From assembly GCF_000003605.2 (NCBI RefSeq), contig NW_003116469.1, positions 73,727-111,778 of the forward strand: 38,052 nt of DNA, read 5' to 3'. This document shows, in pieces, positions 8,025 through 18,956 of this stretch (its first letter is position 1; the number at the start of each line of letters is the position of its first letter). Origin of the DNA: Saccoglossus kowalevskii (Eukaryota; Hemichordata; Enteropneusta; Harrimaniidae). The notes under the pieces were generated by a model. It ran no database searches, was not told where the DNA came from, and saw only the letters and a list, made by a program, of their open reading frames with translations. The position numbers were made by a program, and so were the translations under genes.

Positions 8025-11000
8025 TGCAACTATAGCCTGATGATGTAATACATGGTGTTGTTATTTAAATTATCATAACAATATATCTGGGTTGTGTTCG
8101 TTGTACAGCGAGTTTAGATTTAGTATATATAAAGCATGGTGACATCAGTCTATAGGCAGTTAAACTGTTAGATAATTTTTCTAATTTTTTGCTAACTAGC
8201 ATGCAAACGTCTAATAACTAATATCGCTCACTGATCAGCACTAGGTCATGATCGACGAACAACACCATTATTTTATCTTTGGGTGCAAACGACGAGTTTT
8301 TGCCACTGCAAAATGTAAATAAGTGTGACAGTCTATAGAGAATTCTTTATAGTCTGAAATGATTTATGTATTGTCGGAGCATTAATCTTTTCACAGTTAG
8401 CATTCATGTATTGTAGTTTATATGTTATTTTGAAAATACAACATAAATGCCTAGGGCCACTATTGTTTAGCATTGTTGATGTAGGAGGTTTCTATTTCAA
8501 CAAGTTTTACAGTGTATGTCACCTTGCTTCAGTGACCATAAGTAACTAGGAGTATAGAGTTAAAAAATCTATTTTTACCTCCCAGCTTGGAGTGACTGGA
8601 AAGTTATGGGTAAAACTTCTCAAACCTCACCAGGTGTTAGTCTACAAGCATTTCAGGGGATTAATAGGAATGCAGTTGTTAGTTTAAGAAGGAAATTACA
8701 TTTTTCCCTTCATTTTTCTTTAGGTTTATGCTTCACTTCAGAGAGGTATTTGGTGTAAATTTAGGGAAAAAACTTCAGCCCTCCCAAAACAATCTTACAA
8801 GAAAAATGAGACAAAGCTATATTAATTAAAAAAAAAAAAAAAAATATGTACAGTTGAAAAAAAAATGTCTAGTGAAAGAAGAACAAAAAGATTTACACAC
8901 TCGACTTTTCTGTCCCCTTGACGTTGTATTAGGCCCTGAAATGCCACATTTATCTGATGACAGTTTTGAATGTATTATGGTACATTTTATATGATATAGC
9001 AATTTTACCATTATTTCCTAATTTATATAAGTAGGTGTTGAAATATTGTTCAGGTTTTCATTGTGTTCCATAGAGACTGCTGTTGAATTGAAAATTATTA
9101 TTTTTTAGTTTCTCTAAAAAACGTTTGTAATAATGATTAAATGCATGTTTACTAGTACAACATAATTAGGTATATGAAACATTTGTCACAAAGTCTCAAT
9201 ATGTTCAATTCAAGTTTGAATTGCCTCAGGGGAAAAAAAACCACCAGACATAATGCTTTAGTTTTCTGTAATACAATCACTGGAGCAGGAATGAAAACAT
9301 AAGCCTGCTGCTGGGTGAATACTGTAATCTGATTGGTGGAGAGAGCAGTCAGACCATTCTTATTTGCATATTTGTGCAGTGTTGTGAAGTTTCTGTTTCT
9401 GGCGTGATGTTTACATTCCAAAGGGCCCTATTATGTCTTCAGAGATAAATGATGCATTATTTTTATCAGTATAGACAGACACAGCAGTATTCACATGCGT
9501 TCTTATTGAAGAGATCAGGAGAGGTTAAAAGTGGATTCCAGCTGTACATGTACATGTGTAAATGTACTTAGCTAGTACATGTACGAGTACATTATGTTGA
9601 ATTATTATTAAATAATTATATATGTTACACAGTTAACAAAATACATCAGTTTATCAGACTCAAATTTGAAATTTCGTGCATCAGTATGTTTACTGAACTA
9701 TTTTTTGTTTTAACTTTTCCCTAAAGTAGCTATAGGTATAGAATGTCACATAGAAACAATACTTCCTGCACAAATGAAAAATACTTCCACTTAAGGGGTA
9801 TCTAAACTTTGCCCTCGCAATATGGCCTCACTAACTCTCTTTGATTTTCCATTGATGTCTTGACATTTGTCATTCTGAGCTGTATCATGTGATGTTCGGC
9901 AGTCCAGTGTATAACGCACGGATTGCCAGCAGTTAGATTTCTGCAATCTCTGGATATGACTGTAACTGTAACCACAGTGCATTGGAATAACCTAGTTTGG
10001 TGGAGTGAAACTGTGGGATTTTATTTTTTCTAAAAATACCTATAGCCTGTATCAGTAGAGTAGTATTTATAGATCACAGGAAACCTATGTTGTGTGTATA
10101 ACTGTAAAGTCTGGGCTCCGTGTTGGGTAAGTTTATTGTTTATAAATTATCACTGCTGTGTTGGTTATCTCATCTCCAAATATCTTGCTACATGTCACTT
10201 CAGAATTGCACTACTTGTGTTACACCTGACTGATTAAGTTCACAAGTTCACTGTCGTGTATGTTTACAATTTATACCTGTGTCTGTGTGCATTGTATACC
10301 CTATATACAATGTAATGTACATGCATGTGTTCTTGTGCTCTTATTATAAAATCTTTTTTGACCTGTAAATTTGAACTTCTTGTCTTTCAATCAGTCAATT
10401 AAAACACATTTAAGGAGGTGTACACTGAATTTAAAATTATTTATGGATCCAGAATTAGAAATTAATCTGAATTCTTGTGGTAGATTATGTTATTATTATT
10501 TTGCCAGGTTTTTAAGTATTTCTGAGTCTGGATATTTTGCTTTGTGACATAGTGGTGATGTTATAAATTATATTTATAATTTGAAATTCAACAGTAATAT
10601 TATTTTTATGAAACTTTTCTCCTTTAGTGCATTGCACACTCTAGATGCAAAACTTTACTTTGTTTCAAAACTGCCAAAATTTTGATGCAAACATTTTTTT
10701 TTCTTACCATAGATATTAATGTGGAACCAGATAATCATTTCATTTTGGAGATTCTAAAAAAAAAAAAGAAATTTATTTTGTGAAATTGACAAAAGATGAC
10801 TTTTTCTTCAACAGGTTAATAATATTTAAATATTGTGGATTCTTTGTAATGGTTTTATAACCTCCACATGAGGTTACTATTTGTTTAGAGATTTGCTTTC
10901 CTCCATATGTGACATTCTTGGACAAGTACATGGAGTACATGTCTATTTTTAGCATATCCTAACACTAGTAATATTATCCCTTGTTCACATATTAGCTTTT

Positions 11001-12701
11001 TTTCAGAAGACCTCCTGTTTGTTGACATTCGTTTTATAATTGATAGGTTTTTTTTGACGTGTTTACCTGTGAACCCAACTTTGCTGTTTGAACTATAATG
11101 TATTGTTAACACATTGACAACCATTATGCCCAATACCATACTCAAAACCACATGTGGTTCAATTCAGTAGCTATCAGGGTGTGTATAAAGTATTAGTTTA
11201 CATTATTTAGCAATGACACTTTTTTGTTCTATTTTTACAAATACGAATACTAAGGATTAAGTTGAGGTATACCTGCCAGTCAGGTACATGTATATTTATC
11301 TCAAGAGATGAGCTACTCAAGAAGGATTAATTAAGATAGCAGGGTAGTTTATTGGCATGAAAAATGTAAACACCTATAATCGAAATAAAATTTACAAGAA
11401 ACCATACAATCTTTATATGTTTGGAAAGCCCTTGACTGGTACTTTTCTGATAATAATATTTTGTGAACATTGTGTTTGTTTTAGCGTCGTGTGATTCTGA
11501 AAATCAGCGTGGCTGTTAATTAACTAACTTGACTAAAACTTTAAATGTCATTTCTACAGTTATACATGCTATCAAAAAATACAGATGTGAATAAGTCTCT
11601 TGTTCGTAAACTAGTACATTTGGATTTAGTCGTTTGATGATTGGACAGATTCTTCAAACTAATTTCTATAACTTTGCACATTAGGTGAATTACTTTTTCT
11701 TAGGTAGAAGCCTATCCAGTTGAAAATACCCATAATTTTTCCATTCTGTAATAAATTGTACCTCTAGTCAATGTAACAGCCTATTTTTTTTTTTTAAATG
11801 GTTATAGTTTGTGTGGTCATTCCATCTCACAGAATGGTTTCAATCATAAATGTTTATGGTGGAGATATTATGCCATATCTCAAATTGTAGACTGCTTGGT
11901 GACAGTGACAAATTCATATCTTCTGATTGGTAGGGTTCTTTTTTGAGTAATAATATTTGGTAAATTTTCTGTAAATGCAGTTCAACACACAAAAGAATGT
12001 TTCATGTTACATAAAACTATACCCCCTAATGATTGTTCCCAAATAAATCAACAAACATTTACCATGCATTCTCAAAATTAGATTATGCTTCTTTCTACCT
12101 TAAAGCATTCTCGGGTGTAAACTTAAGCAAGGAGGGTTTCATTTCTAAACAATTTTATAACCTTGCAAAGTGGGTCTTTAGTGCTAATTCATCCTACTGT
12201 AGTCATGGTTGATGTAAGCCGAGCTATTTATCATGTCTATGTACTAACCACTGACATAATGTGTTTGACTCAACAGTTTTTAAAGCCTTCTAAATATAGA
12301 ATTATTTATGGATGTGTATTTGAACTGGTGGATAAAACACTTTAAATTACGCTGTCCTGGATTAAAATGAGACAAATTGTAGCATTTTATAAATATTTTA
12401 CATTGAAAATAAGTGCCCTCATAGTTCAAGCCCTGCCTCATCCATATCATTGTTATTAAATTATTTTAGATTAGTTGTGTTACTTTATGTTTCTCATATT
12501 GGACTTTACTCAAACATTGTTTTTGTGTACGTTCCAAATAAAATATTCTATCCTACTTATAGTTGACAGAAAAGTGATGAGCAGAAAATGTTTGTCAATG
12601 TTGCTTCCCTTCTTGTGTTTACAATAACAACTTTTATTTATATTTTTCAAACTTGGATATCAAGTATACATGTGTATATAGCTAGTGTGGGATCTCAGCC
12701 A
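8025..12701. other. long intronic stretch without supported features
   Basis: I see no secure exon, RNA gene or mobile element over this stretch. Open frames on both strands (for example 9152-9421 and 10885-11151) are AT-rich and show no domain or splice support. TACATGTAC-type palindromes cluster near 9545-9595. Poly-A and poly-T runs occur near 8827, 10756 and 11786. Confidence 0.5.
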
Positions 12702-13071
12702 AATAGACCATTTTCCATACACTGCGAGAATCACGCATTATGCATGAAATCGAACGTAAAAACAGGACAAACAAAGGTCATAGCGTCGTAGTCGCGTCAA
12801 ACATCGCGTGGGATTCGACAAACGCGAAAGTATTTCGGGGACATTTCCATGCTTAATAATGTGCTGTCCACATTTGATGATAGGCAATTTCGATTAAGTG
12901 AGGGTATTCGGAAGCAATATTCCTCTGTCGAAGATCGGCCGGTCAATGTAAGCTGCGAAATAAAGAAATTCTAGTTCAAAATCAAATCGTTCGATTTTTG
13001 CGGCAGACGTTCGACGCGCGTCTTTCATGCATCTCGCGACATTTCGCAATTGTTCGGAAAATCACCTATTG
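12702..13071. mobile_element. CpG-rich foldback element (MITE candidate) with ~50 bp inverted ends
   Basis: The left end (AATAGACCATTTTCC, later TGCGAGAATCACGC and ATGCATGAAATCGAACG) aligns with the reverse complement of the right end (AATAGGTGATTTTCC, TGCGAAATGTCGCG, ATGCATGAAA, CGTCGAACG). Identity is roughly 70 percent over about 50-60 bp, with small indels. The interior is strikingly CpG-dense for this locus, with TCGCGTCAAACATCGCG, GACGCGCGTC and CTCGCGACATTTCGC. No transposase is encoded. An open frame 12849-12947 ends at a GTAAGC donor-like site but is best seen as element interior. Target-site duplications are not clear. An alternative reading is a CpG-island regulatory region. Confidence 0.5.
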
Positions 13072-13821
13072 ATTACAGCCTGTCTTGCATGTAGATTTTT
13101 AAAGATGCATTTGTATGCAAGTAGGTCAAAATATACCTGTAACTTAAAAATTTTCATCCGGTGGTTACTAGTAGTTTTTATCTAATCATCTTCAGACTTG
13201 GAAAGCATGGATTTTCAAAATAGAATAAAAATGTGTTAGACATAAAAGTATGTGTGTAGAATGACGACATTTGCTCTGATGATCATGAAACCAGATGTCA
13301 ATAATATACTTTTCAAAACCTTGAGATTAATATAGTACAATGTATTTTTAAGTGCAAAATGTTTCACAGGTATTAATACATACCCCAGCAATTATATAAT
13401 TTATACTCTGAATCAAATAACCAATGGTCAATGTTGTAAACACATAACAAATACCTTAGTAGAGTTTGTATCAAGATATTTATGATTTAGATTTTCAACA
13501 GGAATGGTTTTATTAGGTGCACTATGTTTATTATTATTACGATTACTTGTACATTCCGGCATCAAGCCATCCTATATCCAGTAGTGTTGATATGTTATCA
13601 GAGCCCAAGAGATGTGCAGGTTGTTTTTACTTGCATATTCTATTAGTGCAATCATTATATACAAGGACAGCAAAAAAAAATTATGTGTTTTCAGTAACTG
13701 GCTTAACAAATTGAATAGGCAGGTAGGGTTTTTTCAATGTATTTTAGGTCCCCTCCCAATGGATTTTCTTTTAACAGGTTATTGCTATAACAATCATGCT
13801 TCTTCTCCTTTTTCTTCTTCT
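13072..13821. other. intronic stretch, no supported gene
   Basis: AT-rich sequence holding the open frames 13517-13714 and 13612-13860, which lack coding support; the second ends inside the antisense of the LINE remnant. The (TTC)n-rich tract at about 13798-13824 is the 3' tail of that LINE read on the opposite strand. Confidence 0.5.
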
Positions 13822-14075
13822 TTAGTCCATAGCTTCAGGAGGCTGTTGGTGCACTCATGACCAGACGCACCTCCTCCAGCCCTTTCTGTCATCAGCAAGA
13901 TAGTAAAGCTGCTCTCCATTCTCTGTTCATTCATTTATGTCATCTTCCCATTCTCTTCTTGGCCGTTCTCTGTTTCTTCATCCTTCAACCTTCCCTTGCA
14001 TAATACGCTTTGTTAGACTGTTTTTCCTCATGCTTATTCTATTGATTTCTGAGTCATGTTTTGTTATTCACTACA
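13822..14075 (-). pseudogene. decayed LINE reverse transcriptase, C-terminal fragment
   Basis: The reverse strand reads, in one frame, KNSLTKRIMQGKVEG, a TGA stop, RNRERPRREWEDDINE, another TGA, then TENGEQLYYLADDRKGWRRC, a further stop, and QPPEAMD before a terminal TAA at 13822-13824. This is the characteristic tail of many animal non-LTR retrotransposon polyproteins: an RGRP-x-x-RWEDDI block followed by an LADDR-x-x-WR block. Three in-frame stops show that it is dead. A GAA-rich 3' tail follows directly after the final stop. The upstream (N-terminal) part would lie at higher coordinates, towards the assembly gap at 14115, and fades into unrecognisable sequence. The family (RTE, CR1 or Jockey group) cannot be settled from this short tail. 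Confidence 0.8.
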
Positions 14076-14114
14076 TCAAAGAAATAAAAAACAAATTAAT
14101 TTTGGCCAGTTTGN

Positions 14115-14310
14115 NNNNNNNNNNNNNNNNNNNNNNNNNNNNNNNNNNNNNNNNNNNNNNNNNNNNNNNNNNNNNNNNNNNNNNNNNNNNNNNNNNNNNN
14201 NNNNNNNNNNNNNNNNNNNNNNNNNNNNNNNNNNNNNNNNNNNNNNNNNNNNNNNNNNNNNNNNNNNNNNNNNNNNNNNNNNNNNNNNNNNNNNNNNNNN
14301 NNNNNNNNNN
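14115..14310. other. assembly gap (196 N)
   Basis: Run of undetermined bases. Open frames drawn through it are artefacts. It lies where the 5' continuation of the LINE remnant would be expected, consistent with an assembly break at a repeat. Confidence 1.
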
Positions 14311-14489
14311 AACACATGGATTTCGTTAACTGTAAATATTTATAAATTTAGTTTAAAATAAGAGATTGATTCCTTATAAGGACTCTTATTTATGCGCTAA
14401 CTCGGACAATGCTCAGTTCATTTTAAAATTATTTTCATCTACACTATGTTAAATTAACTGTTGCTGTTATTGGTACGATGGTTTTTAGC

Positions 14490-14830
14490 TTCCATGTGTG
14501 TGGAGCACACAAGAGAGATAATGAGTTTGGTGTGTCAGTCTGTTTGTCTGTCTCTGTGTAAGAAAATTTTATCAAATTTGGTACATATGTACCATGGGAT
14601 ATTGCGCAGACATGATTAGTTTTAGGGCCCTATCTGTGCATATTAATTTGCTAATTTGTATTTTAATTATCTCATTTAAGTCTGCGTCTGCAAAATCTCA
14701 TAAACTTAAAAGCGGATTTTGATCAAATTTGGTACCTTGAGATAAGTGCAAACATGATTAGCCTTAGGGCCATGTCCATGCATGTTAATTAACTAATTTG
14801 CATATTATCTTGTTTCAGCCTGTGTAAGCA
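14490..14830 (+). repeat. hairpin-led interspersed repeat, two internal subunits
   Basis: Opens with a hairpin (TGTGTG-GAG-CACACA), followed by a GTCTGTTTGTCTGTCTCTGTG tract and two related subunits. Each subunit contains ATCAAATTTGGTAC (14570 and 14727), then CATGATTAG, TTAGGGCC, a TGCAT-TTAAT block and CTAATTTG. Subunit spacing is about 155 bp. The architecture (hairpin, GTCTGT or GTCCGT tract, repeated subunits with an ATTTGG-AC motif) recurs at 19363, 21591, 27815 and 37167. Non-coding; mechanism unknown. Confidence 0.6.
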
Positions 14831-16109
14831 AAATTGCTATATAATGATGCTGAGCATCTGCTGGCTGGTGATCTTTACCTTTAATGACATTGCTCTTTCA
14901 CTGCCTATTGGGACTTTTCAGCAATAATTGCACATATTCTGTATTCACATGGGAGCTTTGCAGAGTTTAACTTTCATTAACTGCCATTAACTGCTGAGTT
15001 TCTAAAAAAAAAAAAATTAATGCATTTACTGTATTTGCCTTATTAGAAGTGCATCTCCAATAGAAGCAAATATAAACAATCACACGTGTAGTATAATGAA
15101 TCATCAAAATATTGTAACCATAGAAACATGCCTGTAACTTACATACATGTAAGTGAATGTGCTACCAATAGAGAAAATACAGTTCATTACATAGTTATAT
15201 TTAAGTTAGATATAATAAATCTGTTTTTGAATTTGAAAAATTGCATACTTTGCTTCTTCTTAAATTCCCACGTTTCTCCCATTCTATTCTCTTGAGCAGC
15301 CAATTATAAACAAAATACTGAGAGAAGTGAAAAAACATGTTTATTTCTGCTTCAAAACTTGCCTTAATTGTACCTTACATAAGGACCCATATGGTGATGC
15401 CCATATGGCAAGGCTGCTCTTTGTATCTTTCAGCATGTAATGAATAAATGTTGTGGTTTTCGATTCCCTAATGGAAAAGTGAAATGTTTTCAATCATTGT
15501 TTTGAGGCAGAGAATATAATATAATGTGTAATTATGAAAGGAGAAATACTGATTATTCCCAGCTGTGACTATAATGAGGCTAAAAAAAATTGTTTTTGAT
15601 CCTGAAATATCATGTGCATCCCCTTTTGAACTGATGTGCACTAACCAAAAACAAATCCTTGATTTTTCTTTTGCCTAATGATTAGATTTGCTTTAATGAA
15701 CAGTTTTGCAGGTTGCTGGTACATGTGGATTTCTCATTTGAAGTTGTCATGATATCCATCATTTTGCAGTACAGAGTCAAACCTTTGTAGTTTTGTACAA
15801 TGACCAATCAAGGGTTTTTATTAAATGGTATTTATAGAAAGTTTCTCTATATATGTAGATTGGATTACATAAAAACAAGTTAGATCTGAGGGAATTAAAA
15901 AATTGTTTTCAAAACTAATTATTAATAATCTTCAATAAAACAATAAAACAGGTGGGCTTTATATACAGGTTGCTACGCCATGCTTTGGGACTTTTATTTT
16001 TATATAGAGGTAGACACAGGTTTGTCTCTAATTTTGAATTAAAAATAATTACCTTTCATGATGTATATGTTGTATTATATTGTAGCATTATCAATACCAG
16101 TTAATTTTA
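14831..16109. other. intronic stretch, no supported gene
   Basis: AT-rich, no exon seen. Near 15029-15070 there is a short stretch (TTACTGTATTTGCCTTATTA, then GAAGTGCATCTCCAATAGAAG) that looks like a decayed relative of the CTGTAAA-terminus MITE at 31279-31462. Otherwise nothing stands out. Confidence 0.45.
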
Positions 16110-16117
16110 TGACGTCA
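16110..16117. promoter_or_regulatory. CRE palindrome TGACGTCA
   Basis: Full palindromic CRE about 0.2-0.4 kb upstream of the CpG-dense zone and about 400 bp before the ATG-plus-donor at 16524. The same octamer occurs at 929. The position is what one would expect of a proximal promoter element if the CpG-dense zone is a transcription start region. Confidence 0.3.
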
Positions 16118-16329
16118 TTGCAGCAGATTATTCGCGATAATGTATTACATTATTGAGCATCAAGGCCCTGTCCCATGGATATGAATACAATGTTGATTTC
16201 GAAAGCGAATAAAGAAGAAACTATTGAAAAAGAAGAAATATTGTTAGATAACAAGTAATTAATACGCCAATCGACATCAAATAAAACGGTCCATAACCAA
16301 TAACAGCGGATTTCATTATCGAAATCAGA

Positions 16330-17130
16330 CAATATTTTGAAGGCATCGTCGTCTGCTCTGTACGTTAACGCGCGTTCGGTCGAAGCATTCCATCTAGTAC
16401 GCGCGCTTCTAGATTCCGCGACTGATGCTGCTGTCCTGGTGGCCTCCTGATTAGTTCACCTTATCGTGTTGTTGAAGTGAGGCTAACCGAGGATAATTTA
16501 TCCAAGCAAATGCGATAAACGAAATGGGGGTACAAGGTATGTCTACGAGTACAGAGAGATGAATTCGTTCTGTTTTTGTACTACAAAATTTGCGAAACGA
16601 GATCGACGAAAGACCGACGTGATTCTTATTTCCTCGGCGTCGACTCCCGGTAATTGTAACAGTCCGGGCACAGTTTGTATAAATAAATGAAAGTATCCGT
16701 GTTCCCAGGTGTGTATCTGTTTATTCATACAGTGAGATTAAAATCACTGTTGGTTCTCCTTCTAGGATGGCTAACCCCCACTGGCTTTCCGGTCATGTTC
16801 GTTCGCCCGCTATGCTACGCTTTGCTTCATAGTATTCGTCAAATCCCCGCTTTCCTGTGAAATTTAAAATAACTATTACACAGAAAGAACAGTTGTCAAT
16901 AATATCTACCTTGATTGTTTGAAAAAAACTAGTGGGATGGGGGTAACGATGCAACTACGTACATGTGCCCAGGTACGCATCCCTATGCACAGTCGATCCA
17001 GCTGGACCACAGCGGCGATCTAGCGTAGTGTAGTGCAAGCAGCGGTGGACACCGTTACGACGTACCAGTCCCCGGTACCAGTCACGGTGTGCCGTTCGCT
17101 TGGGCGATCAATGTAATGCTACTCCACATC
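16330..17130 (+). promoter_or_regulatory. CpG-dense zone, candidate alternative promoter and first exon
   Basis: CpG density rises sharply against a CpG-poor background: GGCATCGTCGTCTGC, ACGTTAACGCGCGTTCGGTCG, TACGCGCGCTTC, GATCGACGAAAGACCGACG, CCTCGGCGTCGACTCCCGG, GACGTACCAGTCC. An ATG at 16524-16526 (GGGGGTACAAG follows) meets a GTATGT donor at 16537, preceded by a minimal ATG-CGA-TAA frame at 16510. Spliced to 34884, this ATG would be out of frame with GRAMD1, so the exon would act as 5' leader and translation could start at the internal ATG 34909. No long inverted ends were found here, unlike 12702-13071, which favours a regulatory region over a MITE. Strand is inferred from the donor only. 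Confidence 0.35.
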
Positions 17131-17380
17131 ACACATCAGTCACTCATTCACTCGCAATGTAAATAAGTTCAATACAATTATATTTGATGGTTTAAAACTA
17201 GTTTCTTCCTTAGTTTGCCATATGAGATTGTGGAAACAATTTCCAGAAAGAAATTTTAAATTATTCAGATTCACGGGCCAGTGACTTTGAAACTATTCCG
17301 TTCACTGTAGATTTTTCTCCAAATTTTTCCGCTTTTTAGAGGCAGCAAATCCACTGGTAATGCCAACGCTACAAATTAAT

Positions 17381-17524
17381 AACAATAATGAACTTCCCGA
17401 CAACCCATAATGGACTCAAGCACACTTTGTGCTTCATATATGTACTCAGCTTACGCCTCGTACATATATGTCGCACAAAGTGAACTTTCGCCCATTATGG
17501 GTTGGCGGGTCGTTCATTATTGTT
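17381..17524. mobile_element. 144-bp near-palindromic foldback MITE
   Basis: AACAATAATGAAC...CCCGACAACCCATAATGG...CACTTTGTGC...CATATATGTAC on the left is mirrored by GTACATATATG...GCACAAAGTG...CCCATTATGGGTTG-CGGG-CGTTCATTATTGTT on the right, with a 14-nt loop at 17446-17459. Each arm is about 65 bp with a few mismatches. It encodes nothing. The flanks are AT-rich (ATTAAT left, TAAATAAT right), so a TTAA- or TA-type target duplication is possible but not resolved. In single-stranded form it would fold into one long hairpin. Confidence 0.85.
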
Positions 17525-17778
17525 TAAATAATCTTTATTAACTTATAATATCTCCTGGAGAAGATAAAAATGATCATACATAACAAAACAAATAAAGAAA
17601 AAGAAAACAACCACAAAACACAATTACCATAAAGCTTGTTGACCCATATCCTTCATGGTCTGCAGCTCATTTGTGTTTTCTCCATCCCCTTTATAGCTGT
17701 CAATGGTGAGTTGATAAGACCACCACAGTATCTTTCTGATTCTGTATCAATGTTCGTTAAACTCGAACTGGAAGTCAA
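17525..17778. other. short non-coding stretch
   Basis: AT-rich spacer between the palindrome and the 88-bp array, with nothing identifiable. Confidence 0.5.
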
Positions 17779-18333
17779 CAGCCTACAGTGTACATACATT
17801 ACATATATGTGTGTCATTTCAAAGATCACTTTCCCATTTAACATAGGATACTTGCAATGAAATGTTACAGCCTACATGTTTATTGGTATATGTGTGTTAT
17901 TTCAAAGAGTGCTGGCCCATTTACATACACATTGCAGTTATATGCTGCAAGTCAACAGCCTACATGGTTATTGGTATATGTGTGTTATTTCAAAGAGTGC
18001 TGGCCCATTTACATACACATTGCGGTTATATGCTGCAAGTCAACAGCCTACATGGTTATTGGTACGTGTGTGTTATTTCAAAAAGTGCTGGCCTATTTAC
18101 ATACACATTGCAGTTATATGCTGCAAGTCAACAGCCTACATGGTTATTGGTACGTGTGTGTTATTTTAAAAGATGCTGGCCCATTTACATACACATTGCA
18201 GTTATATGCTGCAAGTCAACATCCTACATGGTTATTGGTACATGTACGTATGTGTATAATTGCTGCAAGTCAATGCCCTACAAACATGTGTCATTTCAAC
18301 GAGTTCAGGAAACTCTGCAAATGATATGCTGGA
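17779..18333. repeat. 88-bp tandem array
   Basis: The core of the unit is CCTACATGGTTATTGGTA, TGTGTGTTATTTCAAA, GTGCTGGCCCATTTACATAC, ACATTGCAGTTATATGCTGC and AAGTCAACAG. GCTGGCC(C/T)A occurs at 17911, 17999, 18087 and 18175, an exact 88-bp period. Four near-identical central units are bordered by diverged units at about 17779-17867 and by truncated ones at about 18228-18333. Because 88 is one more than a multiple of three and the unit lacks stops in all frames, three overlapping 97-158 codon open frames run through it. They are repeat artefacts, each reading the same three peptides in rotation. Confidence 0.95.
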
Positions 18334-18834
18334 AGTAATTATGATAGGCCATGCTGTGTGTGACTATAAATAAGGTCGGTAAATTGGAAGATAATAACAT
18401 CGCAATAGATTTCAACTATATGACTATTAAAATAATTTATCTTGCTGTGAACATTGAATCAATTCAAATAGGATAACTCCAAGATGACCTCATAGCGGCG
18501 GAGTTGTCACCGGCATACGGCAGTCGGCCATAGCGTTTCATTTTTTACAAACGTACATCTACCCATGAGCCTTTGTTGTCTTAGCTTGTGTTGTTATTGC
18601 CACTTGGGACTCAATTCCCGCATATGGGCAGGTGACACCCCCCCCCCCCTCCGCTTTGAGCCTTACTGTATTCACTACCGGTAGTTCTACATGTACTTTC
18701 GGTACTATGTAACATTTTGATGAACTTATCTCAAGAAGACATGGTGTTATTTAATGAATAAGCTACCTTAACATCTTGTTTTATAAGGTACATGTAAGAA
18801 AGGAGAAACAAAAATTATTTTTCCATCAGCAGTT
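18334..18834. other. stretch with small CpG-rich patch and poly-C run
   Basis: No gene is seen. A small CpG patch at about 18480-18540 (CATAGCGGCGG, CACCGGCATACGGCAGTCGG) and a run of C at 18639-18648 stand out. A perfect CTACCGGTAG palindrome occurs near 18677. Confidence 0.4.
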
Positions 18835-18838
18835 TTAA

Positions 18839-18956
18839 AGAGCGGTGGTCATCGTGACGCATCCTGTTCGATATGGGACTCATAGCGACGTACACAACAC
18901 AAGTAAAATACATCGTTTGTTTACATGAAAATCGAACACGCAGCGACCACCGCCTT
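18839..18956. mobile_element. 118-bp TTAA-flanked MITE (piggyBac-like)
   Basis: TTAA at 18835-18838 and 18957-18960 flank inverted ends AGAGCGGTGGTC (18839-18850) and GACCACCGCCTT (18945-18956), which pair at 10 of 12 positions. TTAA target duplication is the hallmark of piggyBac-type transposition. The interior is CpG-rich (CATCGTGACGCATC, GCGACGTACAC) and non-coding. The 102-codon reverse-strand frame covering 18815-19123 is simply a reading through the element and its flank. The autonomous partner is not in this window. Confidence 0.7.

Noticed and set aside
12849-12947. Possible CpG-island first exon (33 codons, phase 0) joining exon 36128
   Set aside because: It lies inside a segment whose ends form long inverted repeats, so a mobile element explains it better. 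Kept only as a testable possibility under findings.
14076-14361. Long open frames spanning N runs (also 26242-26937)
   Set aside because: They consist mostly of undetermined bases and are gap artefacts.
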